The notes: generated from the letters alone by a model not told the origin. Positions 1-6,586 are shown, counted from the stretch's first letter. The stretch is 8,931 bases of DNA from Gammaproteobacteria bacterium (GCA_015661095.1 JACVQI010000211.1:1-8931), one strand, 5' to 3'. Translations and numbers: made by a program.

Positions 1-69
1 GAGGATTTAATCAAACGCAAGGGCCAGGACACCCAACCGCACCGGATCCGCTACCGGCGGCTGGCTTGA
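1..69 (+). CDS. 3' end of an unidentified CDS (partial)
   Basis: Frame 1 is open from the window edge and reads EDLIKRKGQDTQPHRIRYRRLA before a TGA stop at 67-69. The Arg/Lys-rich tail looks like a normal cytosolic protein C-terminus, but 22 residues are too few to name a family. It ends 6 bases before the 3' end of the convergent tRNA gene. It could be a chance open frame; the case rests on its position at the edge and its plausible composition. Confidence 0.4.
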   Translation, partial: EDLIKRKGQDTQPHRIRYRRLA

Positions 70-75
70 TTATGT

Positions 76-150
76 TGGAGGCTGGGGTTGGATTTGAACC
101 AACCTGAACGGTGTTGCAAACCGTCGCATAAACTGCTCTGCCACCCAGCC
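76..150 (-). tRNA. tRNA-Cys (anticodon GCA), CCA encoded
   Basis: The minus strand folds as a complete cloverleaf. The acceptor arm is GGCTGGG/CCCAGCC, followed by a T discriminator and a genome-encoded CCA. The anticodon stem ACGGT/ACCGT holds the loop TTGCAAC with anticodon GCA, and the T arm GTTGG/CCAAC holds the loop TTCAAAT. The D stem is short (GCA/TGC). The D loop reads AGCAGTTTA, so the usual invariant GG pair is present only as AG, and the loop appears one base longer than in common proteobacterial tRNA-Cys (from memory). The TCCA end and GCA anticodon fix the identity as cysteine. The gene stands alone, next to a cysteine desulfurase gene. Without CCA it spans 79-150. Confidence 0.92.
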
Positions 151-189
151 ATGTTTATTGCTATACAGGTGTTCTGATTCCACAACACG

Positions 190-209
190 TTCACCGTCAT
201 ACCGGTGAA
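190..209. promoter_or_regulatory. 7-bp inverted repeat upstream of the tRNA gene
   Basis: TTCACCG at 190-196 is the exact reverse complement of CGGTGAA at 203-209, with a 6-base spacer. It lies about 40 bases upstream of the tRNA-Cys 5' end and within the 273-base spacer before the desulfurase. It could be an operator in the divergent intergenic space or chance. I see no clear -35/-10 pair for either gene here. Confidence 0.2.
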
Positions 210-423
210 AATTGGTAGTATTAAATGTGGCGGCATTCGATACGCTTGTTTAGATTGGGCTCGAAGGTAAAAAATTCAAGCCCCGGTTTATTTCCCGTAA
301 GTCGCGATAGCCATTATCATTTCACCATGATCATCGACACTGAGGGAATAGCAAACTACAATAATGCCGATGTTGCCCGCGTTAACTGCTGCCGTTACGA
401 CCGATTGCTAATCACTGTGTCCC

Positions 424-1599
424 ATGTCCGATCCGAGACTACCGATATATCTCGACTATAACGCCACCACGCCCATCCACCCTGACGTGGCGGCGGCGAT
501 GCGCCCCTTTCTGGACAACAACTTCGGCAATCCCTCCAGTGCTCATTATTATGGCAGCGCGGCACGGGTGGCGGTCGTAACCGCCAGGCTGCAAATCGCG
601 GATATGCTTGGTTGTGCTCCGGATGAGATTATATTCACCTCCGGCGGCACGGAGTCAGATAACCATTCCCTGAAAGGCTATGCCTGGGCCAATAACGACA
701 GGGGCAATCACATCATCACCTCCGCCATCGAACATCCTGCTGTGCTCAACGTCTGCCGTTATCTCGAACAGCATGGCTATGAGGTCACCTACGTGCCGGT
801 GGACGGACATGGAATGGTCGATCCGAGCGCGGTGCAGCAAGCGATCCGGAACAATACGATTATGATTTCCATCATGCATGCCAATAACGAGGTCGGTACC
901 ATCCAGCCCATCAGAGAGATCAGCGCGCTCGCCCGCTCCCGAAACATCGTTTTCCACACCGATGCCGCCCAGTCCATCGGCAAGATCCCCTGCCGGGTGG
1001 ACGAACTGGGCGTCGATCTGCTGACTATGGCGGGCCATAAACTCTATGCGCCCAAGGGCGTGGGCGCGCTCTATATCCGGAAAGGAATACAACTGGAACC
1101 GCTGCTGCACGGCGCCGGCCACGAACAGGGCCGGCGTGCCAGCACCGAGAATGTTCTGGGCATCGTCGGGCTGGGCAAGGCCTGCGAACTCATCACACAG
1201 GCCGGCGCGAACACAGCCGGGCAATTATCCAGTCTCCGGGATCGGTTGCAGGCGCAACTGCAAGACCGGATCCCCGACTCGCGCTTCAACGGCCACGCAA
1301 CACAACGACTGCCCAATACGTTGAACTTGAGCTTCGCCGGGATCAATGCCAGCGATCTGCTGGCGGAGCTGCGGGATAGCGTCGCGGTGTCGGGCGGCGC
1401 CGCCTGCCATGACAACACCGTGGAGATATCGCAGGTGCTGAAGGCCATGGCTGTGCCGCGCCAGTGGGCCGTGGGGACGATCCGTCTTTCCATCGGCATC
1501 TTTACCACGGCAGCGGAAATCAATATGTCAGTGGAGTTGATTGCCGCCGCGGTAAAAATATTAAGAGAAGAGAAGCTAAATCATGCGACCAAACACTGA
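424..1599 (+). CDS. Cysteine desulfurase / selenocysteine-lyase-like PLP enzyme
   Basis: A class V aminotransferase-fold enzyme that takes sulfur (or selenium) from cysteine (or selenocysteine) and leaves alanine, acting as a cytosolic dimer. At 391 aa it is normal length. Hallmarks in order: YLDYNATTP (9-17), GNPSSAH (35-41), FTSGGTES (71-78) for PLP phosphate, EHPAVL with His104 stacking on PLP, HANNEVGTIQP (152-162), HTDAAQ with Asp180 and Gln183, Schiff-base Lys206 in GHKLYAP, RRASTEN (237-243), a catalytic-cysteine segment SGGAACHDN with Cys328, and substrate-carboxylate Arg354 in GTIRLS. The AACH cysteine loop and the QRLPNT segment resemble eukaryotic selenocysteine lyase more than classical IscS (SSGSACTS type). 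The ATG at 424 starts five residues before the conserved core; no clear Shine-Dalgarno precedes it. It overlaps the exporter gene by 17 bases. Whether Cys or Sec is the real substrate cannot be told. Confidence 0.9.
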   Translation: MSDPRLPIYLDYNATTPIHPDVAAAMRPFLDNNFGNPSSAHYYGSAARVAVVTARLQIADMLGCAPDEIIFTSGGTESDNHSLKGYAWANNDRGNHIITSAIEHPAVLNVCRYLEQHGYEVTYVPVDGHGMVDPSAVQQAIRNNTIMISIMHANNEVGTIQPIREISALARSRNIVFHTDAAQSIGKIPCRVDELGVDLLTMAGHKLYAPKGVGALYIRKGIQLEPLLHGAGHEQGRRASTENVLGIVGLGKACELITQAGANTAGQLSSLRDRLQAQLQDRIPDSRFNGHATQRLPNTLNLSFAGINASDLLAELRDSVAVSGGAACHDNTVEISQVLKAMAVPRQWAVGTIRLSIGIFTTAAEINMSVELIAAAVKILREEKLNHATKH

Positions 1600-3394
1600 T
1601 ACCACTCACAAAACCTGGTCCGGGGATTGGACTATACTGAAGAGCCTGATCCCTTACTTCATGGAATTCCCGGGCCGGGTCGCGCTGGCTGTGGCCTGTC
1701 TGATCCTGGCCAAACTGGCTGGCGTGGCTCTGCCATTCGCCATCAAATTCATTGTTGACGCGCTCGATGCCTCCAAGGCCCAGGTCATCGCCGTGCCAGT
1801 CGGCATGCTATTGCTGTACGGCCTGTTACGCTTCATCACCATCCTGTTCGGGGAAATCCGCGATTCCATTTTCGGCCGCGTCACCGAACGGGCCATGCGC
1901 CGTGTCGGCCTGCGGGTGTTCCAGCACCTGCATACGCTGGACCTGGATTATCATCTGTCGCGCCGGACCGGCGGGCTGTCCCGTGATATTGAACGCGGCA
2001 CCAGCGGCATCAGCTTCATCATGCGTTTCATGCTGTTCAACATCCTGCCGACCATATTCGAAATCGCGCTGGTCGCCATCATCCTGCTGGTCGGTTATCA
2101 CTACGCCTACGCCCTTATCATCCTCGTCTCCGTCACCCTGTACGCGATCTTTTCCGTAGTGGTGACGGAATGGCGCACGGACTTCATCCGCCAAATGAAT
2201 GAAATGGACAGCAAGTCCAACACCCGCGCCATCGACAGCCTGCTGAATTTCGAGACGGTGAAATATTTCACCAATGAAGAACATGAGGCGGGTGAATACG
2301 ACAAGATCCTGGCCGAGTGGGAAACCGCGCGCATCCGCAGCCGCCTGTCGCTGGCGGCGCTAAACATCGGCCAGTCGCTGGTGGTGGCGGTGTCGATTAC
2401 TCTGATGATGCTGCTCGCGGCTTACCACGTGACCGCCGGCGCCATGACCCTGGGCGATCTGGTACTGGTGAACGCCTACATGATGCAATTGTTCATTCCG
2501 CTCAATTTTCTGGGTTTTGTTTATCGCGAGATCAAACGTTCCCTGGCGGACGTCGAACATATGATGTCGCTGCTGGAACGCAAGGCGAAGATCCAGGATC
2601 GCCCCGGCGCATCCGAACTTGTCAGCCGCGGCGGTCACATCGTCTTTAACAACGTAAGTTTCTATTACAAGCAGGATCGGCACATCCTCAACGAGGTGTC
2701 CTTCGAGGTGCCGGCGGGCAAAAAGATCGCCATCGTCGGTCCCAGCGGCGCCGGTAAGTCCACCATCTCCCGACTGTTGTTCCGCTTTTACGATGCCGGA
2801 TCCGGTGTGATCACCATCGACGGGCAGGATATCCGAGATGTGACCCAGCACAGTCTGCGCCGCGCCATCGGCGTGGTGCCGCAGGACACGGTGCTGTTCA
2901 ACAACACCATCCGTTACAACATCGCCTATGGCAGACCGGACGCGACCGAAGCCGAGATCCGCGCGGCCGCCGGCATGGCGCACCTGCACGGTTTCATCGA
3001 GCAATTGCCGGACGGCTATGACACCCGGGTCGGCGAACGCGGCTTGAAGATCTCGGGCGGAGAGAAACAACGCATCGCCATCGCCCGCATGCTGCTGAAG
3101 CAACCGTCGATTATGGTGTTTGACGAGGCCACCTCCTCCCTCGATTCAGCCGCCGAACAGGCCATACTGACGGCACTGCGCGAGATCGCCGCTAATACGA
3201 CCACGCTGGCGATTGCCCACCGCTTGTCTACCATTATCGATGCCGACAACATCATCGTGCTCAGACACGGCAGTGTCATCGAACAGGGCAGTCATGAGGA
3301 ATTACTCGCCGGGCATGGCGTCTATGCCAGGATGTGGGAGTTGCAGCAACACAACCGGCACGAACCGCCGGCGAAACTGGCTGCTGTCAATTAA
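1583..3394 (+). CDS. Atm1/HMT1-type ABC exporter (fused membrane and ATPase domains)
   Basis: A 603-aa half transporter that should work as an inner-membrane homodimer. Residues 20-325 form six membrane helices; 350-590 form the ATPase. ATPase motifs: Walker A GPSGAGKST (386-394), Q-loop Gln434, signature ISGGE (490-494), Walker B IMVFDE (510-515), D-loop SSLD, and switch His546 in AHRLST. Family hallmarks of ABCB7/Atm1 are TGGLSRDIERG (129-139), NFETVKYFTNEE (222-233), NIGQ (261-264) and FLGFVYREIKRSLAD (309-323). In solved Atm1 structures an Asn/Gln pair equivalent to 261/264 contacts glutathione (from memory). Known relatives export glutathione persulfide or metal-glutathione conjugates. 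The start at 1583 lies inside the desulfurase gene, preceded by the purine-rich AGAAGAGAAG, which implies translational coupling. Its stop shares TTAA with the convergent kinase gene. Confidence 0.93.
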   Translation: MRPNTDTTHKTWSGDWTILKSLIPYFMEFPGRVALAVACLILAKLAGVALPFAIKFIVDALDASKAQVIAVPVGMLLLYGLLRFITILFGEIRDSIFGRVTERAMRRVGLRVFQHLHTLDLDYHLSRRTGGLSRDIERGTSGISFIMRFMLFNILPTIFEIALVAIILLVGYHYAYALIILVSVTLYAIFSVVVTEWRTDFIRQMNEMDSKSNTRAIDSLLNFETVKYFTNEEHEAGEYDKILAEWETARIRSRLSLAALNIGQSLVVAVSITLMMLLAAYHVTAGAMTLGDLVLVNAYMMQLFIPLNFLGFVYREIKRSLADVEHMMSLLERKAKIQDRPGASELVSRGGHIVFNNVSFYYKQDRHILNEVSFEVPAGKKIAIVGPSGAGKSTISRLLFRFYDAGSGVITIDGQDIRDVTQHSLRRAIGVVPQDTVLFNNTIRYNIAYGRPDATEAEIRAAAGMAHLHGFIEQLPDGYDTRVGERGLKISGGEKQRIAIARMLLKQPSIMVFDEATSSLDSAAEQAILTALREIAANTTTLAIAHRLSTIIDADNIIVLRHGSVIEQGSHEELLAGHGVYARMWELQQHNRHEPPAKLAAVN

Positions 3395-4275
3395 CGCTTG
3401 TGCTGCCCCGCGATCGTGGCGGCGCATTCCCGCAAAACTTGCACCATTTCCGCGCCGGTCTGGTAACGGTCCTCCACCTTTTTCTGCAGTGCCTTGTCGA
3501 TGATGCGGATCAGGCAGAGCGCCTGGCCGGCCAGCGCCGGATTCGCTTCGATGACACTCAGGTGCGGCTTATTGGCGATGTTAACCATCAGGTCCGCTAG
3601 CGAGCTGCCGGTAAATGGCAGTTTACCGGTCACCATTTCGTACAACATCACTCCCAGGGAAAACAGGTCGGAACGGCCGTCCACCTGCCGGCCGTACAGT
3701 TGCTCCGGTGACATATATGAAGGCGTCCCGAGTACCTTACCGGACCGGGTGATACCGGAATCGGCGATACGGGCAATGCCGAAGTCCGTAAGTTTGATGA
3801 GACCTTGCTCCTGCTCCGGATCGAACATCAAATTCGCCGGCTTGATATCGCGATGGATCACCTGATTGCAATGTGCATAGTCCAGGGCGGAAGCCGCCAT
3901 GGTAATGATAAAGATGACATCACTGATGGCCAATAAACTATCTGTATGGCAATAGCGTGTCAGGTCGTGCCCGGGCAGATATTCCATGGCGATATAGGCC
4001 AGGTTCTGCAATTCGCCTGACTCATAAATAGTGACAATATGCGGGTGTTGCAAGCGGCCGGCAGCTTCAGCCTCGCGAAAAAACCGTTCCTTGACTTCAA
4101 CCAGTTGCGCGTCATCAAATTCCTGAGCCAACGCCATGGTCTTGATGGCAATGATATTGCCGGTTGCAATATCCTGGCCCAGATAGACCGCACCCATGGC
4201 GCCGCGGCCGAGTTCCTGGCCGACCCGAAACCGGCCCAGCGACAAGGCTGATGGAATAAAGGTCCGGTTCGGCAA
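3391..4275 (-). CDS. Hanks-type serine/threonine protein kinase, soluble
   Basis: A 294-aa protein that is essentially one kinase domain (residues 14-285) with no membrane helix and no sensor domain. Motifs: glycine loop GRGAMG (23-28), ATP-anchoring Lys45 in AIK, helix-C Glu68 in FREAEA, catalytic loop HRDIKPANL (141-149) with Asp143, DFG (164-166), activation segment ending GTPSYMSPE (183-191), and the conserved Arg269. All catalytic residues are present, and it is an RD kinase of the PknB-like bacterial group, probably activated by activation-loop phosphorylation. The only usable start is TTG at 4275, because a TAG lies two codons earlier; no Shine-Dalgarno precedes it. It follows a small lysine-rich gene by 47 bases on the same strand, likely one transcript. 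The substrate is unknown. Confidence 0.92.
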   Translation of the reverse strand: MPNRTFIPSALSLGRFRVGQELGRGAMGAVYLGQDIATGNIIAIKTMALAQEFDDAQLVEVKERFFREAEAAGRLQHPHIVTIYESGELQNLAYIAMEYLPGHDLTRYCHTDSLLAISDVIFIITMAASALDYAHCNQVIHRDIKPANLMFDPEQEQGLIKLTDFGIARIADSGITRSGKVLGTPSYMSPEQLYGRQVDGRSDLFSLGVMLYEMVTGKLPFTGSSLADLMVNIANKPHLSVIEANPALAGQALCLIRIIDKALQKKVEDRYQTGAEMVQVLRECAATIAGQHKR

Positions 4276-4322
4276 AATACGCTATACAGCAGACCGTGCA
4301 GACACCCTGCGCGGTTGCCGTG

Positions 4323-4631
4323 TTATTTGAATATACCCTTGATTTTCCCTACCAGTCCGGCATCCTGTTTTTTGCCGGTGGCGGCTTTGGCGCCAGCGCT
4401 GCGGAAAATGCGCTTCAAGTGATCGGCGGCATTAGGGCCGATTTTTTTGCCGACCTTCTCAATCAGGTAATCCTTTTTATAACCTTTCTCCTTCAGTTCG
4501 CCGAGTATCTCCCGGATCTTGGCATCGCCGGCCTTCTTCTCCAGCGCCACATACAGGGCTTCCAGCAGAGTCTCCGACCACATGGTCTTGACTTCCGTTG
4601 TTGTTGTCTTCGTTTGATCTTTGTCGGTCAT
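4323..4631 (-). CDS. Small lysine-rich protein of unknown function, upstream of the kinase
   Basis: A 102-aa basic protein that I do not recognise. It opens with a polar, threonine-rich stretch (TKTTTTEVKT, 7-16) and continues with predicted amphipathic helices from about 17 to 75 (MWSETLLEALYVALEKK, then REILGELKEKGYKKDYLIEKV). It ends in a flexible Ala/Gly/Lys tail. There is no signal peptide or membrane helix, so it should be cytosolic. GGAA about 11 bases before the ATG may serve as ribosome binding site. A good promoter lies about 50 bases upstream, and the kinase follows 47 bases downstream, so the two are probably co-transcribed. The Thr cluster is a possible kinase target; this is inference from context. 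Confidence 0.75.
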   Translation of the reverse strand: MTDKDQTKTTTTEVKTMWSETLLEALYVALEKKAGDAKIREILGELKEKGYKKDYLIEKVGKKIGPNAADHLKRIFRSAGAKAATGKKQDAGLVGKIKGIFK

Positions 4632-4681
4632 GTTTTAAGTTTCCACAGCTGTTGCCGGAAGGATCCCGGCGCATATTGATA

Positions 4682-4709
4682 ATTATAATGAGAGCGCCAT
4701 CGATAACAA
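4682..4709 (-). promoter_or_regulatory. Sigma-70-like promoter of the small-protein/kinase operon
   Basis: On the minus strand, -35 TTGTTA (4704-4709) and a perfect -10 TATAAT (4682-4687) are separated by 16 bases. Transcription would begin near 4675, giving a leader of about 45 bases before the ATG at 4631. The surroundings are AT-rich. No operator is recognisable. Confidence 0.55.
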
Positions 4710-5183
4710 TCAGTTAATTTTTTGGCTCGCTCCTGCGCCGGCACTTCCCAGAATTTTTACCCTCGCTAAAATTAAGTCATTATGCTGATGATTTAATTCA
4801 AAATTCCACCCATTGCTAGCGATACAAAAGTTTTACATTCAAGAGCCAATTTGTGGGTTAATGCTGCCGATATATTATCGTTTCCGACTTTTACGGCGGG
4901 TCACTTTCTCTTGCATACCCAAGAGGAAGTAAGCGTAGGTTGGCTTGAATAAAATAAAACCCTACTTATTAATGCTTCATGTTGGGTTTCGTGCCTCAAC
5001 CCAACCTTCGTTAGCTTCATCCCTTCCACACCGACAATCCCATCCCGTTCACGGCCGGATGATTCTGTTCGAATAACGTACGGCCTGAAGGATAGATTGA
5101 ATTATTTCCGAGGCTGGCATACCTTATAACTTGAGCGGGATTGTAAAGATATCCTGGTAAGAAACTAAAAACAGTAAAATCCT
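4710..5183. other. Intergenic spacer without a recognisable gene
   Basis: An AT-rich stretch with stops in every frame, between the divergent kinase operon and the Sel1 gene. Apart from the palindromic repeat at 4935-5005, I see no RNA gene or convincing open frame. A TATAAC at about 5123-5128 could be the -10 of the Sel1 gene, but no good -35 goes with it. Confidence 0.5.
4935..5005. repeat. Degraded GTAGGTTGGGTT-type palindromic intergenic repeat
   Basis: GTTGGGTT (4981-4988) and AACCCAAC (4998-5005) form a perfect 8-bp stem with a 9-base loop. Just upstream, GTAGG (4935-4939) and CCTAC (4961-4965) bracket a second, weaker copy in GTAGGTTGG and its opposite half AAACCCTAC. Elements reading GTAGGTTGGGTTGAG...AACCCAACA are, from memory, common dispersed intergenic repeats in Proteobacteria; this looks like one or two eroded copies. 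Confidence 0.55.
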
Positions 5184-6044
5184 ATGCGATGTAGCATCTT
5201 TAATATTCTATTGGTATTACTATTCCCATGTTTTACGGTGATGGCGCATGAATCCGCCGATCTGGTAACCGAGGCGGAAACCGGGGATCTCCATGCGCAG
5301 GTCGAACTGGCGGATATGTATTACAACGCGACCGGCCTCAAGCATGACTTTGAGCAGGCGCTGTATTGGTATAGCAAAGCCGCGGCGCAAGGTCACGCCC
5401 AATCCCAGCACCAACTTGCCAAGATGTACCGGATTGGCGAAGGCACAGCCCAGGACTATCAACAAGCTATACGTTGGTACACTAGGGCAGCGGAACAGGA
5501 ACATGCGCAGTCGCAATACAGCCTGGGACTGATGTATGCCAACGGCATCGGTGTAGCACAGGACGCTGAACAAGCCGTGCATTGGTACAGCAAAGCGGCA
5601 GCGCATAACTACTCGGCAGCGCAATTCAACCTTGCCTTGATATACCGGCAAGGCGCAGGTGTCACGCGGGATGATAAACAGGCGGCGTACTGGTACACCA
5701 AAGCGGCGGAGCAAGGCTACGCGGAGGCGCAGTTTAATCTCGCCGTCATGTATTACAACGGCGCCGGGCTTGCGCAGGACAGCAAACAGGCGGCGTACTG
5801 GTTCGCCAAGGCTGCCGGGCAGGGACATGCGAAATCACAGTACAACCTGGGCTTGCTGTATGACAGCGGTGTCGGCGTTGCCCAGGATCGTGTGCAAGCC
5901 TGGAAGTGGTTGGATATCGCGGCAGCAAGCGGCTACGAGGACGCAGTGAAGAGCAAGGATATCCTTGAGCAAACAATGACAGCTGATCAGCTTACCGAAG
6001 CCCGACGATCAGCACAGGAATGGCTGGGGAAACAGGGAAAATAA
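5184..6044 (+). CDS. Secreted Sel1-repeat protein
   Basis: A 286-aa protein with an N-terminal signal peptide (hydrophobic core about 6-19, likely cleavage after VMA at 19-21). Six consecutive 36-residue Sel1-like repeats occupy 31-66, 67-102, 103-138, 139-174, 175-210 and 211-246. Each carries the A-x-x-Q-x-x-L-x-x-M/I/L-Y ... G ... A-x-x-W/Y core. Sel1 repeats are TPR-like helical pairs that act as protein-binding scaffolds; in bacteria they are often periplasmic and linked to envelope stress or host contact. The C-terminal 40 residues form a charged helix without further motif. No lipobox is seen: Cys16 lies within the hydrophobic core. The ATG at 5184 begins directly before the signal peptide; the ribosome binding site is weak. 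The binding partner is not predictable. Confidence 0.88.
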   Translation: MRCSIFNILLVLLFPCFTVMAHESADLVTEAETGDLHAQVELADMYYNATGLKHDFEQALYWYSKAAAQGHAQSQHQLAKMYRIGEGTAQDYQQAIRWYTRAAEQEHAQSQYSLGLMYANGIGVAQDAEQAVHWYSKAAAHNYSAAQFNLALIYRQGAGVTRDDKQAAYWYTKAAEQGYAEAQFNLAVMYYNGAGLAQDSKQAAYWFAKAAGQGHAKSQYNLGLLYDSGVGVAQDRVQAWKWLDIAAASGYEDAVKSKDILEQTMTADQLTEARRSAQEWLGKQGK

Positions 6045-6049
6045 ATTTA

Positions 6050-6069
6050 CATTTTTATAAAGAAAAATG
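6050..6069. other. AT-rich 7-bp hairpin after the Sel1 gene
   Basis: CATTTTT (6050-6056) and AAAAATG (6063-6069) are exact reverse complements with a 6-base loop, 6 bases after the stop codon. An all-A/T stem would be a weak terminator at best. It is the only candidate for the 3' end of the Sel1 transcript before the hairpin-rich region. Confidence 0.2.
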
Positions 6070-6108
6070 AATTAGATTTGACATAAAGTTTCAGTAATGA
6101 GGGTCTAG

Positions 6109-6114
6109 TATAAT
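6109..6114 (+). promoter_or_regulatory. Perfect -10 box at the left edge of the hairpin region
   Basis: TATAAT at 6109-6114 sits immediately before the first GGA-loop hairpin. No matching -35 lies 15-18 bases upstream; a perfect TTGACA (6078-6083) exists but is 25 bases away, too far for ordinary sigma-70 use. If active, the promoter probably needs an activator, and the start near 6121 would cut into the first hairpin. I looked for the TGTAAG...CTTACA GacA/UvrY site and did not find it. Confidence 0.3.
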
Positions 6115-6160
6115 TACGGCAGGGAATAGCCGTCTTAAGCTGGCGTGTCAAGCTCGCCGA

Positions 6161-6184
6161 CAAATCGTCAGGATTGACGATTTG
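6161..6184 (+). repeat. 10-bp perfect hairpin with GGAT loop
   Basis: The arm CAAATCGTCA (6161-6170) pairs exactly with TGACGATTTG (6175-6184) around GGAT. It is the longest unbroken stem in the array. It is followed at once by a 5-bp hairpin with loop GGA (6187-6199). Confidence 0.9.
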
Positions 6185-6210
6185 CACGGACGGAGTCCGC
6201 CATGAAATGG

Positions 6211-6232
6211 CAAAGTACATGGAGGTACTTTG
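6211..6232 (+). repeat. 8-bp hairpin with ATGGAG loop, CsrA-consensus-like
   Basis: CAAAGTAC (6211-6218) pairs exactly with GTACTTTG (6225-6232). The loop and upper stem, GTACATGGAGGT (6215-6226), match the CsrA SELEX consensus RUACARGGAUGU at 10 of 12 positions with GGA in the loop, as CsrA prefers. Confidence 0.85.
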
Positions 6233-6244
6233 TGAAAAGCGCAG

Positions 6245-6335
6245 CGGTCGCTCTTGTGCATCCCTGCACCCGCGACATTAGTGCTCCTGCACGTCATTTC
6301 CAGGCAAATCCGCAGGAGAGCGGATTTAGCGACCG
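6245..6335. repeat. Block A: 8-bp inverted repeat enclosing mixed-sense hairpins
   Basis: CGGTCGCT (6245-6252) and AGCGACCG (6328-6335) are exact reverse complements about 75 bases apart. Inside lie GTGCA/TGCAC around TCCC (6256-6269) and GTGC/GCAC around TCCT (6281-6292), whose GGA loops are on the minus strand. Also inside is AAATCCGC/GCGGATTT around AGGAGA (6306-6327), whose loop is on the plus strand. As RNA this would form a three-hairpin multibranch closed by the 8-bp stem. Confidence 0.6.
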
Positions 6336-6336
6336 A

Positions 6337-6356
6337 CGCGGACAGGGATGGACGCG
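6337..6356 (+). repeat. CGCG-flanked CAGGGATG hairpin, partly eroded
   Basis: CGCG (6337-6340) and CGCG (6353-6356) flank GACAGGGATGGA. The stretch 6340-6351 matches the CsrA consensus at 10 of 12 positions. CAGGGATG (6343-6350) can also pair exactly with CATCCCTG (6259-6266) inside block A, which gives a competing long-range fold. Confidence 0.45.
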
Positions 6357-6374
6357 TGGGCGCGGCCGCCAGAA

Positions 6375-6427
6375 AGCGCTAGCTTCGCAGGGGAGCCGAA
6401 TACAGGGAAGTATGGAGGCCGAGCGCT
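6375..6427 (+). repeat. AGCGCT-closed module with two GGA hairpins
   Basis: AGCGCT at 6375-6380 and again at 6422-6427 (self-complementary) encloses two hairpins. The first is TTCGC...GC-CGAA around AGGGGA (6384-6400). The second is ATAC/GTAT around AGGGAA (6400-6413). The stretch 6400-6411 matches RUACARGGAUGU at 11 of 12 positions. A further ATGGAGG lies at 6412-6418. Confidence 0.55.
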
Positions 6428-6438
6428 ACCACGCCAGA

Positions 6439-6543
6439 TGGTTTTGGGTACTTAGACACAATATTGTCGGGAACAGATTTTACTCGGTACTTCCTTGTAC
6501 CTCGCCTTGCAGGCCATTATGCTTCGCATAATGTTCAAAACCA
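6439..6543. repeat. Block B: 8-bp inverted repeat enclosing opposite-sense hairpins
   Basis: TGGTTTTG (6439-6446) and CAAAACCA (6536-6543) are exact reverse complements. Between them are ACAATATTGT (6458-6467), GGTAC/GTACC around TTCCTT (6486-6501) and CATTATGC/GCATAATG around TTC (6515-6533). On the minus strand, 6489-6500 reads GTACAAGGAAGT, an 11-of-12 match to the CsrA consensus. The right arm CAAAAC can instead pair with GTTTTG (6554-6559). Confidence 0.6.
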
Positions 6544-6586
6544 GTTCCTTACAGTTTTGTGAACGGCCGCAGGCCGGCCCGAAGGG

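Noticed and set aside
225..461. 78-codon plus-strand open frame upstream of the desulfurase
   Set aside because: It overlaps the well-supported desulfurase start in another frame and shows no recognisable motif or ribosome binding site.
5184..6044. Sel1 protein as a lipoprotein
   Set aside because: Cys16 is inside the hydrophobic core and not preceded by a lipobox; cleavage after VMA by signal peptidase I fits better.
6078..6114. TTGACA plus TATAAT as a complete sigma-70 promoter
   Set aside because: The spacing is 25 bases rather than 16-18, so only the -10 box is kept, with low confidence.
6202..6531. 109-codon plus-strand open frame crossing the hairpin array
   Set aside because: It runs through at least six perfect inverted repeats, has low-complexity Arg/Ser/Cys/Trp composition and no ribosome binding site. 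The hairpins explain the sequence better than a protein does.
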